From Opitutaceae bacterium (GTDB lineage Bacteria; Verrucomicrobiota; Verrucomicrobiia; Opitutales; Opitutaceae), in NCBI GenBank assembly GCA_025360455.1, contig JANYCF010000037.1, forward strand, positions 1-41,662: DNA of 41,662 nt, read 5' to 3'. Under the pieces are notes generated by a model. That model made no database searches. It was not told the DNA's origin and was given only the letters and a program-made list of their open reading frames with translations. Below are positions 9,881 through 19,740 of the stretch, in pieces (position 1 is the first letter of the stretch; each line of letters opens with the position of its first letter). The position numbers were made by a program, and so were the translations under genes.

Positions 9881-10966
9881 TTATAGTGAGCGGTCTGCTG
9901 ACGCGGTGATCGCAACCGAGACGGATTGGGCCGCAAAGTGACGCAAGGCCTCGGTGGTCTCTTGGGCGCAGCGATCCCAGCTGTACCGGTTCGACTGCTT
10001 GCGACCGGCAGTGATCATGCGTTCTCTGCTTTTAGTCGGAAGGGAGGCGAAAGTCGTCAGTGCATGGGTGATGGATGCGGTGTCGTGCGGAGAAAAATAA
10101 AGACAAGCTCCGCCCAGTTCGAAAGCCGGGCCGCAAACCTCGGGCAGGCAGCTGGCATCGGAGCACAAGACCGGACAACCACGGGCCATGGCCTCGAGTG
10201 GGGGCAGACCAAAGCCCTCATAGAGCGAGGGGAAAATAAATCCTTCCGCCAAGGCGTAGAGGGCTTCGAGATCTGGATCGGTTACTTGGCCGAGCCTCTG
10301 CACCCGACCGGCGAACACGGCGGGCAGGGCGGCATTAAACAGCTGACGATTGCTGCCGCCGGCGAGCACCAGATGGAGGTCGCCCAAGTCAGCCGCCCCA
10401 AATGCGGCCAGCAAACGTGCAACATTTTTTCTGGGATCGTGGGAGCCGACAAACAGTAGAAATCTTTTCGGCAGATTGAACTTTGACCGGGTCGCGGCAA
10501 GGGCAGTGGCCCCCGGCGAGACAGGCGGCTGGGTGATGCCATTGTACACAACCGCAATCTTGCCCACTGGGATATCAAGAGCGGCGGCCAGGCGGACGCG
10601 GGAGAAATGGGAAACAGTTATCACGCCCAAGCTCCGCCGGGCCAGTCTTGGCAGCAGCCAGCGATACCAGTGGCCGAAGAGTCCGGTGAACGCGTCACGC
10701 TGATCGAAAGTTGCGGCATCATGGATTGTGACCACCTGCTGACGATGGAGCAGCGGCCCGGTATTCCCCGGACTGAACAACAACTGGTCCCGGCAGCGTA
10801 GGGGCAAAATAAATTGTTCCCAGCAATGGCCGATGATGCCCTGAGCTTGTTTTGCCAATGTGACGCGAATCACATTCTTGCCAAAGCGGGTATCCAACTC
10901 GCGAGCGTACCGCTGTACGCCCGATAGTGGGGCGTTAAGTGTGCGCAGGTTAAAAATAAATTTCAA
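9881..10966 (-). CDS. Glycosyltransferase family 4
   Basis: 361 aa; 'LSGVQRYARELDTRFG', 'FLLFVGSHDPRKNVARLLAAF', 'FIFPSLYEGFGLPPLEAMARGCPVLCSDASCLPEVCG'. Confidence 0.93.
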   Translation of the reverse strand: MKFIFNLRTLNAPLSGVQRYARELDTRFGKNVIRVTLAKQAQGIIGHCWEQFILPLRCRDQLLFSPGNTGPLLHRQQVVTIHDAATFDQRDAFTGLFGHWYRWLLPRLARRSLGVITVSHFSRVRLAAALDIPVGKIAVVYNGITQPPVSPGATALAATRSKFNLPKRFLLFVGSHDPRKNVARLLAAFGAADLGDLHLVLAGGSNRQLFNAALPAVFAGRVQRLGQVTDPDLEALYALAEGFIFPSLYEGFGLPPLEAMARGCPVLCSDASCLPEVCGPAFELGGACLYFSPHDTASITHALTTFASLPTKSRERMITAGRKQSNRYSWDRCAQETTEALRHFAAQSVSVAITASADRSL

Positions 10967-11091
10967 GAGAGGGAGGGGCGGACGGTGCCTTGATCGTTTA
11001 AATCCGGTACCAAAGCCATGCCGTGCGGTGGAAGCCGATTACGTTTAATGGGATAATTACACCCACTTCGCTATTCGCTGGACGCGACATT

Positions 11092-12621
11092 TCAGGGTAC
11101 AGCCTGTATATTGACCCTGACGTCGGTAGGCTTGGCGAGTCCGAGGTTCGTCGTATAAATGCTGGCGAGCGTAATGTTGGCGGTGTTACCCGTGAGCTCC
11201 GTTATGGGACTCAGAGCTTCGACAAAGCGGTCAACGCGTAGATCGGCTGGTTGATTCAGTTGATTATCGGTGATAAAAGTGGAGACGAACGATCCATTTT
11301 TCGCGATGTTGATCACATCTATGGAGCCGAGATTATTGGTATTCACCGACTGGAATAGAACTCCCCTGATTTGCAACGTGCCTTGGCTGCCGGATGGATC
11401 CACCTGAATGCCATATTGGCCGCACGATTGGACGCGGTTCTGCGCTGCACCGGTTGCCGTCGATCCGATGGCGATATCGGTGACGAGCGGACCAACAGTG
11501 ATGCCATTTTTGCTCACACCGACGATGACGTTGCCGGTGAGATTGATGCCGGAGGAGTAAGCCCCGAGGTAGAGGCCATGGCCGGCTGAATTTGAAATCC
11601 GATTGTTTTCAATGATGATATTTTTGATTTCAAAAGGTGATCCACCCGGCAGGGAATTGGCCCGGCCGAGCAAGGTCAGACCCGCATGTCCGGCAAGGAG
11701 AGTCTTGGGGCAGCGATCAATGGTGTTGTTCGAGATCGTCACCCCGTTCACGCCGTAGGTATCGTAACTTGATTCTGAAGCCAGGTAGATGCCGGAACCG
11801 GTGGTGTTCATGACATGGTTGTTTGAGATATTCAGCGTTTGGGCGCCAATTGCAGTGATGCCGCGACCGGTCAGTTGACTATCACCGGTGTTGTCGTGAA
11901 TCAAAATGTCCGAGCAGACTGCGCCGTTTGTACGGTAGGAAACGACGGCAATAAAATCATCGCCGGTGTTTTTGAGCGTATTGTCATGCACTTCAATATG
12001 GGCACTCACTTCTGTGACATGAATGCCGTCAGCCAGGTTGTTTGATATCACACAGTTTTGGATCTGAGCATAGCCTCCACTGATTGGGCCGGCTGACTGT
12101 CGGACGAGAATGCCGGCCGAGGCGACCTGGGTGATATTGAGATTGGATACAATGAAGCCATTGGCTTTGTAGATATGGATGCCGGTGGCGGCTGGATTGA
12201 TGTTGCGCACGGTCGGCGCGGTCTTGGTTCTGATCGTGAGACCGGTGGCAGACGGCGAGGCCCCGGTCAGGGTCAGCGAAGAATTGTTGGAATCGATGGC
12301 GATGAGCGTGGTCGAAGCAGTGGCTGCGCCCTGGGCCACCATACGGTCGAAGGTGAGCGTGGTGGAGTAAAGGTAGGTGCCGCCGGGAAAATAGACGATC
12401 GATCCGTTGCCCGCAGCCTTGGCTGCGGTGATCGTTTTTTGGATGGCGATGGTATCGTCGGTCACGCCGCCACCGGTGGCTCCGAAGGTGAGTACGTTGA
12501 AGGTGGCCCCATCGGCTCGGCTGGCCGCGGTGAGTCCAGCCATGGTTAAGCAGAAAAGTATCCGGCACATGGCGGATTGGGCGGCGAGGGCAGCGGATTT
12601 GTTGGCAGAGTGGTTCAGCAT
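11092..12621 (-). CDS. Secreted right-handed parallel beta-helix protein (pectate-lyase-3 / GH28-like fold), paralog 1
   Basis: Hydrophobic N-terminal signal-like region, 'FNVLTFGATGGGVTDDTIAIQKTITAAKAAGNGSIVYFPGGTYLY', then repeating short beta-helix turns (ISNN, IHDN, IENNRIS). Confidence 0.88.
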   Translation of the reverse strand: MLNHSANKSAALAAQSAMCRILFCLTMAGLTAASRADGATFNVLTFGATGGGVTDDTIAIQKTITAAKAAGNGSIVYFPGGTYLYSTTLTFDRMVAQGAATASTTLIAIDSNNSSLTLTGASPSATGLTIRTKTAPTVRNINPAATGIHIYKANGFIVSNLNITQVASAGILVRQSAGPISGGYAQIQNCVISNNLADGIHVTEVSAHIEVHDNTLKNTGDDFIAVVSYRTNGAVCSDILIHDNTGDSQLTGRGITAIGAQTLNISNNHVMNTTGSGIYLASESSYDTYGVNGVTISNNTIDRCPKTLLAGHAGLTLLGRANSLPGGSPFEIKNIIIENNRISNSAGHGLYLGAYSSGINLTGNVIVGVSKNGITVGPLVTDIAIGSTATGAAQNRVQSCGQYGIQVDPSGSQGTLQIRGVLFQSVNTNNLGSIDVINIAKNGSFVSTFITDNQLNQPADLRVDRFVEALSPITELTGNTANITLASIYTTNLGLAKPTDVRVNIQAVP

Positions 12622-12696
12622 GGAATGCTCTTTTCCTTTTATATGCAGGAAGGAGGCCAGAAAACGGCGGAGTTGAATTCACCAACCCGTGCGAGG

Positions 12697-14148
12697 TCAG
12701 TTGGGTTCAATAAAGCTGCCCAGTTCGATATTGGCCGTGTTTCTCACGGCAATGAGCGGCGTCAGTGATTCAATGTATTGCCGCGGGCGTGGTCCCGCCG
12801 GTTGTTCCAGCCGGTTGTCACTGACCAAGATTTGATCAAAGGTCCCTTTGCCGCCGATGCTGATAACATTGATGTGATTCAGATCCTTGGCGTTCACCGA
12901 TTGGAAATTCACCCCGCAGATGCGCAACACGCCGCGACTGCCTGCGGGATTTATTTGAATGCCGTGCTCGCCACAGGATCGGATGATGTTGGGCGGCGAG
13001 TTTATTTCTCCGGTACCGACGCTAATATCTGCGACCTTCGCGTAGATAGAAATACCGCAGGCCTGGGTGTGGGCAATCTCGTTGCCGACGATGGTGACGG
13101 TCGAGGAAAAGGCACCGATGAAGAGTCCGCTCCGCGCGGAGCCATCAATGTGATTACCGGAGATGGTCACGTTTTTTATTTCGAAGGGCTCGGCCGGGTC
13201 GGAGGGATTCGTTCGGCCGAGAAGAAGAATCGCTCCATGGCCCCGCGAACCTGACGTCACCAAGTCTGACAGAATGTTATCCAACACCTGTATGTTGATA
13301 TCGCCATACGTATCATAGCTGATTTCGGAGGCCAGGTAGATACCGGCGCCGGAAGTTCTTTTGATCACGTTGGCCGAGATCGTCACGTCGCTTCCGCCCA
13401 CTACACTGATTCCGCGACCATGGGACTGGTTCTCCACCAGATTGTCGTGAATGTTGATGTCATGGCAAAGCCCGCCATCCGCCCGATAGGAAACCACGGC
13501 GATGAAATCATCGCCGGTTTCGCTGACCTTGTTGCCTGAGACTTCAATATGGTGACTCGTTGCTGTCATATGGATGCCGTCGGCCAGGGTCTGGTTGACG
13601 ATGCAATCGCGAATCTGGGCGTATTTTCCGGGGTGGCCGCCTGATTCACGGATCAAAATGCCGGCACTGTCCACGGGGCCGATTTTCACGCGCAACAGGG
13701 AGAAATGGGCGGCCTGCTTAACCTCCAGGCCAACGGCTGCGCCATTGGTGTTACGTTTTGCATGCGAGCTCAGCGCGTGAATCGTCAGATCCGCGATTGC
13801 GGGGGATTCTCCGGACAAGACCCAGGCGGAGTGCTGGCTATCGGTCGCCTCAAAAATCGTCTGGTGCATTCCTGCGCCGTAAACGACGATTCCGGGCAAG
13901 TGGATATTTCGCGAATAGCAGTAGGTTCCAGCCGGGAAGAATACTGCTTTGTCTTTTGGATTTGTCTGGGCGGCCAGCAAAGCCGCTTCGATTGCCCTCG
14001 TGTCATCCGCTTTTCCATCACCGAGCGCACCGTATTGCCGGGCATTGATCCACTGGTAGGGGAGGGAGGTGTCTTGGGCGTGAGTGATGACGCCGAGAGC
14101 GGTCACGGCCACGTAGGCAAGGAGAAGGCGGATGACGGCGGAGCTCAA
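12697..14148 (-). CDS. Secreted right-handed parallel beta-helix protein, paralog 2
   Basis: 483 aa; signal-like N-terminus, 'INARQYGALGDGKADDTRAIEAALLAAQ...AVFFPAGTYCYS', shared 'AGILIRESGGHPGKYAQIRDCIVNQTLADGIHMT...TGDDFIAVVSYR'. Confidence 0.87.
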   Translation of the reverse strand: MSSAVIRLLLAYVAVTALGVITHAQDTSLPYQWINARQYGALGDGKADDTRAIEAALLAAQTNPKDKAVFFPAGTYCYSRNIHLPGIVVYGAGMHQTIFEATDSQHSAWVLSGESPAIADLTIHALSSHAKRNTNGAAVGLEVKQAAHFSLLRVKIGPVDSAGILIRESGGHPGKYAQIRDCIVNQTLADGIHMTATSHHIEVSGNKVSETGDDFIAVVSYRADGGLCHDINIHDNLVENQSHGRGISVVGGSDVTISANVIKRTSGAGIYLASEISYDTYGDINIQVLDNILSDLVTSGSRGHGAILLLGRTNPSDPAEPFEIKNVTISGNHIDGSARSGLFIGAFSSTVTIVGNEIAHTQACGISIYAKVADISVGTGEINSPPNIIRSCGEHGIQINPAGSRGVLRICGVNFQSVNAKDLNHINVISIGGKGTFDQILVSDNRLEQPAGPRPRQYIESLTPLIAVRNTANIELGSFIEPN

Positions 14149-14266
14149 TGTCTTCCTTGATCGGTTGAAAATTTCACGGGTGCATTGCGGAGTGAGCCGA
14201 TATTTTTATGGCGATGTTCCGAGATTAGACTGCTTGTCCCATTCAAGTCTGACCGGTCGGACCGAT

Positions 14267-15823
14267 CTAGAGCAGGGTATAAATACTCGGCAGGACGACC
14301 ATGGTCGTGTTGCCGGAAACCTGGGTCAGCGGCGTGCTGATCGCTTCGATGAGCCGTTCGACCGGGCCGTTGGTGGAATTCAGATAACGATTTTTTTGGA
14401 TCGAAATCTTGGCCCCGGGGCCGATGCCACTCACATTGATGACATCGATATAACTCGTTTTTTTCTGATTTACCGAATCGATGATATTCTCGGTGATGTC
14501 GATCGTGGCCGTGCTGGCGGTGGCATCGACATAGATGCCATAGAGGCCCGTGTTGCAAATGGTGTTGCCGAATCCGGTCACGGGATCGGCGACGATTGCC
14601 ACGTTGTTGGCGCCGGATTGCACGGAAATTCCGTTGCCCCCGGTTTGCATAACGGTGTTGCCGGTGCAGGTGGTGAACGACGAACCTTTGGCCAGCACAA
14701 TCCCGTCGTAGGTGGTGAACGCGACATTGTTCAGGGTGAGGGTAACGGAGCGGGAGCAAGCGCCGACCACCATGCCGTAGGTGGCGCTATTCATGACGGT
14801 GTTGTCATCCACGGTCACGTTGGTCACCCACAGGTCGGTGGCGGTGCTGTTGGCGGGGTTCACCCGACCGGAGAAGGTCATTCCGGCGTGGCCCGCGATG
14901 ACGGCCTTCGGACAATTCTTGATCAGATTATTGTAGACCTTTACTCCGTCGACGCCGTAGGTGTCGTAATTTGCTTCCGACGCCAGGTAGATTCCGGAAC
15001 CGGAGGAATTAATGACTCGGTTGTGGTATATCTCGACATTGCTGCCGCCGACGAGGCCAATGCCGCGGCCGTTGGTCTGACGTTCGCAGGTATTGTTATG
15101 GACCAAAATTGTTGAACAAATGCCGAGGTCGCCACGATACGACACAATCCCGACAAAGTCGTCACCGGTGTCGTGAACGTAGTTGTCGTGAATTTCGATG
15201 GAGCTGCTCACTTGGGTGACATTGATGCCATCAGCCAAAGTGCGCATGATTTCGCAGTTTTGAATCTGGGCGTAGCCGCCGCTGGCGGGTCCGGTTGACT
15301 GCCGGACGAGGATGCCGGCCGAGGCGATGTGGTTGATTTTGATGTTGGAAATCGTGAAACCGTTGGCCTTGTAGACATGAATACCCGTCCCGGCGGGATT
15401 GGTATTGCGCGCCACGGGGGCGGTCTTGGTGGTGATGGTCAGGCCGGATGCTGCCGGATTTGTTCCGGTCAGGGTCAGCGCCGAGTTGTTAGAATCGGCG
15501 GCGATCAGAGTGGTTGAGGCTGAAGCCGCGCCCTGAACCGCGATGCTGTCGAAAGTGAAGGTGGCGGAATAGAGGTAATTTCCGCTGGGAAAGTAGACAA
15601 CCGAACCGGCACAGGCGGCCTTGGCGGCAGTGATGGTCTTTTGGATGGCGATCGTATCATCGGTCACACCTGTGCCGGTGGCTCCATAATTTGCCACGTT
15701 AAATACGGCGGCCGTCGCCAGATTTGTGGCGAGAAGTCCGCTCAAGGTGGCGCAGAAAAACAGCCAAGCTGAGGTGGGTCTTGGTCGAGAGCCAAGAGAA
15801 GTAATCGAAGAAGGCCAATTCAT
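14267..15823 (-). CDS. Secreted right-handed parallel beta-helix protein, paralog 3
   Basis: Met at 15823 (MNWPSSITSLGS...), signal-like region, 'FNVANYGATGTGVTDDTIAIQKTITAAKAACAGSVVYFPSGNYLYS', same conserved core as the two neighbours. The ORF is open to 15862. Confidence 0.87.
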   Translation of the reverse strand: MNWPSSITSLGSRPRPTSAWLFFCATLSGLLATNLATAAVFNVANYGATGTGVTDDTIAIQKTITAAKAACAGSVVYFPSGNYLYSATFTFDSIAVQGAASASTTLIAADSNNSALTLTGTNPAASGLTITTKTAPVARNTNPAGTGIHVYKANGFTISNIKINHIASAGILVRQSTGPASGGYAQIQNCEIMRTLADGINVTQVSSSIEIHDNYVHDTGDDFVGIVSYRGDLGICSTILVHNNTCERQTNGRGIGLVGGSNVEIYHNRVINSSGSGIYLASEANYDTYGVDGVKVYNNLIKNCPKAVIAGHAGMTFSGRVNPANSTATDLWVTNVTVDDNTVMNSATYGMVVGACSRSVTLTLNNVAFTTYDGIVLAKGSSFTTCTGNTVMQTGGNGISVQSGANNVAIVADPVTGFGNTICNTGLYGIYVDATASTATIDITENIIDSVNQKKTSYIDVINVSGIGPGAKISIQKNRYLNSTNGPVERLIEAISTPLTQVSGNTTMVVLPSIYTLL

Positions 15824-16010
15824 AGTGAGTGCAGTTACTCGTGTGCATCGGCGCAGGTGCAAAAAAATTCGCTTCTGTCAGGCTGGGTCGCAATGGATTT
15901 ACCCGGTTATGGAAAGAAGGCATCATTGAATTAATAAGACCGATGAATTCGGTTCATTGAGTGACTCATGGTTTTGAAATGAGTGATCGGCTGTGAGGAT
16001 AGGGAGGGAT

Positions 16011-17306
16011 TCATGTTTGATCTTGCTCCATCGCTTCCTCGTCGGAGTCGACGCGTGGCAGCAGGAGAGAAACAATCAGGAGGGTGATAATGGAGAGGAA
16101 TATCCGCTCATGGGACCAATAAAGCAGACGAGGACATTCCGCCAAACCGATCAGAAATATAGGAAAACCGAAAACGCCCAGCGTCAGTCCGCGCCGGGCT
16201 GAGGCAAGTAACGTTCCGCCTACTGCTCCGAAAAAAGCCGCCAGGAGCAATCCGCCCCAACCCCAGTCGAGGAACGCGACACCGAAGCAGCCAAAAAGAT
16301 TAAATTCCGGATTGAGCCCGTACTGAGGGTCCAAGAGAAATTGCCACATCCCGTCGCTATTCGCGATCATCGTGTGAAACGCAGGGATGGAATTTGAAAG
16401 TGTCTTTCCAATGACCGGTGTGTTCAGCATAAAACGAAACGTATAATAGCCCCCGGTCCGGTGGCCGAAGTTTTCCCGGACCAGCATGCAGAGGTGATTG
16501 ACCGGGGTAATGTAATAACCTGTCAGCCGATAAAAGATGAACTCAACGAAGTCCCCGGGAGTGTTTTGATAAAGTCCGCTTCTGACGTAGTCGGGCCAGC
16601 TGCGAAAATACTCGGCGAGAGAGAACATGCTGACAAAAATAAAAATTCCCGCCGTGGCAAAAATCAGCAGTGTCCGGGTCTTCAGCTTGCGGAAGAGAAA
16701 CCAGGCCACAGGCAGGCCCAGTTCGAAAAGGGGCAGTCGCTCAAAGTAGAGAAAACGAATACCCACGCAGCCAAGGACGAGCAATCCGAGGAAAGCCGCG
16801 ATGAACTTTATCCTCCGGGAGGTTTGGCCAAAAAAACTATACCCAAGCAAGCCGGCAAAAAGCGGGGTCAGCGCCATAAGAAACAGCGGAGCTCCCGTTC
16901 CCGTCAGCAAAACTTCCTGCTTCGCCGCAGTCGCACCTTCCAAGCTTTTCATGATGGCATGACCGGCATAAAATAACGACAAGTGCCCGATAATCGCCAG
17001 AGCTGCGCAACCGAAGAGGAGAACCTGGAGTCGCGCCGCCGTCAGAATTCCGCGGCTAAAGGTAGAGAGTGCGGTGACGAGATGCACGCCGAAGGTCGCT
17101 CCGATGATCAGTGCGGCCGAAAATAGCGCCGCAAAAGCCATCAAATACTGAAGAGCCGCCTCCGAATAGAATTTCTGGGCCCCAAAAAGCCGGGAGAAAC
17201 TGACCGGGCTTATGGTGAGGAATCCCAGCAACAACACGCCGTGGACAGCCAAGATGTAGGAGAAATAGAACCACTTGTTCTCAATCAGTTTTTGTTGTCC
17301 GGCCAT
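16011..17306 (-). CDS. Oligosaccharide repeat-unit polymerase-like membrane protein (Wzy type)
   Basis: 431 aa, multi-TM; 'FRSWPDYVRSGLYQNTPGDFVEFIFYRLTGYYITPVNHLCMLVREN' long loop and C-terminal TMs typical of Wzy-like proteins. Confidence 0.75.
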   Translation of the reverse strand: MAGQQKLIENKWFYFSYILAVHGVLLLGFLTISPVSFSRLFGAQKFYSEAALQYLMAFAALFSAALIIGATFGVHLVTALSTFSRGILTAARLQVLLFGCAALAIIGHLSLFYAGHAIMKSLEGATAAKQEVLLTGTGAPLFLMALTPLFAGLLGYSFFGQTSRRIKFIAAFLGLLVLGCVGIRFLYFERLPLFELGLPVAWFLFRKLKTRTLLIFATAGIFIFVSMFSLAEYFRSWPDYVRSGLYQNTPGDFVEFIFYRLTGYYITPVNHLCMLVRENFGHRTGGYYTFRFMLNTPVIGKTLSNSIPAFHTMIANSDGMWQFLLDPQYGLNPEFNLFGCFGVAFLDWGWGGLLLAAFFGAVGGTLLASARRGLTLGVFGFPIFLIGLAECPRLLYWSHERIFLSIITLLIVSLLLPRVDSDEEAMEQDQT

Positions 17307-17314
17307 GCGGCAGC

Positions 17315-18460
17315 TTAATTTTGTGTCTGCGGCACCGGGCTCGCGACCGGGCGAAAACCACGCAGGACGGATTCAAAGGCGACCGCGGATTGTTCCCAGG
17401 AAAACTCGGTGGCGCCTAGCAGAGCGACCCGATCATCATGGCTTTCGCGGCGAGCGGCGACGCGGAGTGATGCGATCAGCGCCTCGGGCGAATTGATGGG
17501 AAAATAGGTCACGAGATCTTTTCCGATTTCCCGAAACACCGGGATATCCGAGCAAATCACCGGTGCGCCGCACGCGAGAGCCTCGATCAGGGGAATGCCG
17601 AAACCTTCGTAGATCGACGGAAAAATAAAAGTATGGCAGCTGGAATAAAGAGACGGGAGGTCTTCGTCCGCGACGTAGCCCAAATGGACAATACCCGGAC
17701 TTTGCAGCAGCTCGGTGAATTCCGGGTCTTCGTTGAAGGTGGAGAATTTCCCGCCCGCGAGAACCAAGTGGATTCCCGTTTGCGCGAAAAGACCGCTGTC
17801 CACGTAGGCGCGGATCAGGGCCTTGTTGTTTTTTCTCGGGTCCAGTGAGCCCACCGTGAGAAAGAAACGGTCGGGCAGCTGATACTTGAGCCGGACCGCC
17901 GCTAGGTGCGTTGCGGATTGCGGCGAAAATTTTTCGGAAACGCCGTTGTACACCACATTGATTCGCCCCCGGAGCCGCGGATACTTTTGTTCGATCTCTC
18001 CCTTGACCGTGTGGGACACGGTGGTCAGGCCGCGCACCCAAGGCAAGGTGAGCGCGCAAGACAGCTGGTGTTTATAACGGAAGACACGGGAAAAAAACTG
18101 GGGATAATGGTGAAAACTCAGATCGTGCAGGGTGATGATCTGATTGGGAATGTGTGGTGCCCCGATATTGGATGGATTCCAAACCAAGGTGTCACCGACG
18201 CCTTTCAGCCGAAGATAAAGCGGTGCATCAAGGAAGGCCCAGCCGGGCAGATGCCGGCTCAGCCGGGGCCAACAGCTACCGATGTGCACGGGAACTTCGG
18301 CCAGCCGCGATGGAATAGTCACGCCCGGCTGAGCGAGGAGAGTGACCCGGCCGGGATTCCTTGCGGCCAAAACCCGCGTCAGCTCGATGGCGTAGCGCTG
18401 CACACCGGTCGGGCGCTGCTTCAGGAAGTTTCCGAGAACAATCAGTTTTGGGATCGGCAT
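17315..18460 (-). CDS. Glycosyltransferase family 4
   Basis: 381 aa; 'PTGVQRYAIELTRVLAARNPGRV', 'FFLTVGSLDPRKNNKALIRAYVDSG', 'FIFPSIYEGFGIPLIEALACGAPVICSDIPVFREIG'. Confidence 0.93.
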   Translation of the reverse strand: MPIPKLIVLGNFLKQRPTGVQRYAIELTRVLAARNPGRVTLLAQPGVTIPSRLAEVPVHIGSCWPRLSRHLPGWAFLDAPLYLRLKGVGDTLVWNPSNIGAPHIPNQIITLHDLSFHHYPQFFSRVFRYKHQLSCALTLPWVRGLTTVSHTVKGEIEQKYPRLRGRINVVYNGVSEKFSPQSATHLAAVRLKYQLPDRFFLTVGSLDPRKNNKALIRAYVDSGLFAQTGIHLVLAGGKFSTFNEDPEFTELLQSPGIVHLGYVADEDLPSLYSSCHTFIFPSIYEGFGIPLIEALACGAPVICSDIPVFREIGKDLVTYFPINSPEALIASLRVAARRESHDDRVALLGATEFSWEQSAVAFESVLRGFRPVASPVPQTQN

Positions 18461-19719
18461 AGGGCCAGGATTTCGGTGACTTTCTTTTCCCAGGTCTGTT
18501 CACTTGCCGCAGCGCGCAGGTTTTTTAAAACATTGGCCTGATCCGCAGGTGATAGATCGGCCCATTGGGACCAGGCCGTGCCCAAGGTTTGGGCCAGGGC
18601 TGCGCCCCCGAAAGTTTTGCTCAAGTGTACTCCGGGATGGTCCTTCAATTCCTGCAGTGAACGCAACGGCGGGGCGATCACCTGCACCCCGCTGCCAATC
18701 ATTTCGAACAACTTCATGGGGAAGCGCCCATGGTTGGACGAGCAGTTGGTGAAGGGCAGTAGCGCGAAATTGTACTTCGACAGTATGCGGGGCAAATCTT
18801 CGTAGCGAATTGGTCCGTGCCAATGAACGTTGGCGGGGAAATCCGCCGGCGTCGCCCAAGATGACGGTGTGTATATATCGAACGCTTGCGCCGGCAGCCG
18901 GGTGGCGAGATCACAGAGCGCAACCAGATCGATGCGATCATCCAAGGCGCCGTAGTAAATCACCCGCTGCAGGTCGCGCTCGCCGGATTCCAAGGCATGG
19001 TGCAGGAAAAACGAGTCCACCCCGTTGGTAACCACCGAGGCGGTTCGGCCGGACATTATCTTCACGTAGCGGGCCAACGGTGCGCTGGTCGTGATCACGG
19101 CATCGCACTGCGCGAGTGCCTTGCGCAGCATGCGGAAATTCGTCTCGCGATCGGGTGAGGGGATTTGTCCGGGCATCCAATCGGTCAGCCGCACGATAAA
19201 GCGAAAGCCTTGGGTTTGCAGCCAGCAGGCAATATCCACCGCATAGGGATTATCCAGTATCACGTAGCGTTCCCGGGGGAAATGCTTGATCGTTTTGGCC
19301 AATTGCCGTCGGAACAACCGGGCGTTCAGCGTGAGAATTTGTTCCCGCATGAGGGGACTCTTGGCGCGAAGCGGAATCCACAATCGTGGAGCGAGCGAGG
19401 ACGAGTTGTTCTTTTTCAGCTTTGATGATCGCCAGCCTGCAAAAGGTTCTATGCCCACTACCACGATGTCGCGTGCACGTTTCAGAATGCGCAGGAGATG
19501 GTGGCTTCCCACCACAAAGGGCGAACTGAATTCGGTATGCGCCAAGAGCAGCACCCCCAGTGACGGTGAATCGGGCGGTGTCATGGACGGCTTGGCAATG
19601 GTTGCCTGTGCAGTCATGGACAAAGGGAAGGGGCGGGGCTGGAGTGGCTGTCCGCGCAAGGTGGTCGTGTCAAATGTTGCAACAGTGCCGGGATTACCTG
19701 GTGGTGGGAAGGTTTCCAT
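18442..19719 (-). CDS. Glycosyltransferase (GT-B, GT4-like)
   Basis: 425 aa; 'DLPRILSKYNFALLPFTNCSSNHGRFPMKLFEMIGSGVQVIAPPLRSLQEL'. Overlaps the downstream GT by 19 nt. Confidence 0.82.
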   Translation of the reverse strand: METFPPPGNPGTVATFDTTTLRGQPLQPRPFPLSMTAQATIAKPSMTPPDSPSLGVLLLAHTEFSSPFVVGSHHLLRILKRARDIVVVGIEPFAGWRSSKLKKNNSSSLAPRLWIPLRAKSPLMREQILTLNARLFRRQLAKTIKHFPRERYVILDNPYAVDIACWLQTQGFRFIVRLTDWMPGQIPSPDRETNFRMLRKALAQCDAVITTSAPLARYVKIMSGRTASVVTNGVDSFFLHHALESGERDLQRVIYYGALDDRIDLVALCDLATRLPAQAFDIYTPSSWATPADFPANVHWHGPIRYEDLPRILSKYNFALLPFTNCSSNHGRFPMKLFEMIGSGVQVIAPPLRSLQELKDHPGVHLSKTFGGAALAQTLGTAWSQWADLSPADQANVLKNLRAAASEQTWEKKVTEILALCRSQN

Positions 19720-19740
19720 CTTGGTCGGCTGAAGTGCCCG

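Noticed and set aside
14132-15115. 327-aa plus-strand ORF opposite beta-helix paralog 3
   Set aside because: Shadow ORF antisense to a well-supported coding gene; Gly/Asp/His-rich composition reflects the complementary codons and has no recognisable domain.
15958-15968. Palindrome tgagtgactca upstream of beta-helix paralog 3
   Set aside because: Short and isolated; palindromes of this length are expected by chance in intergenic DNA, so not called as an operator.
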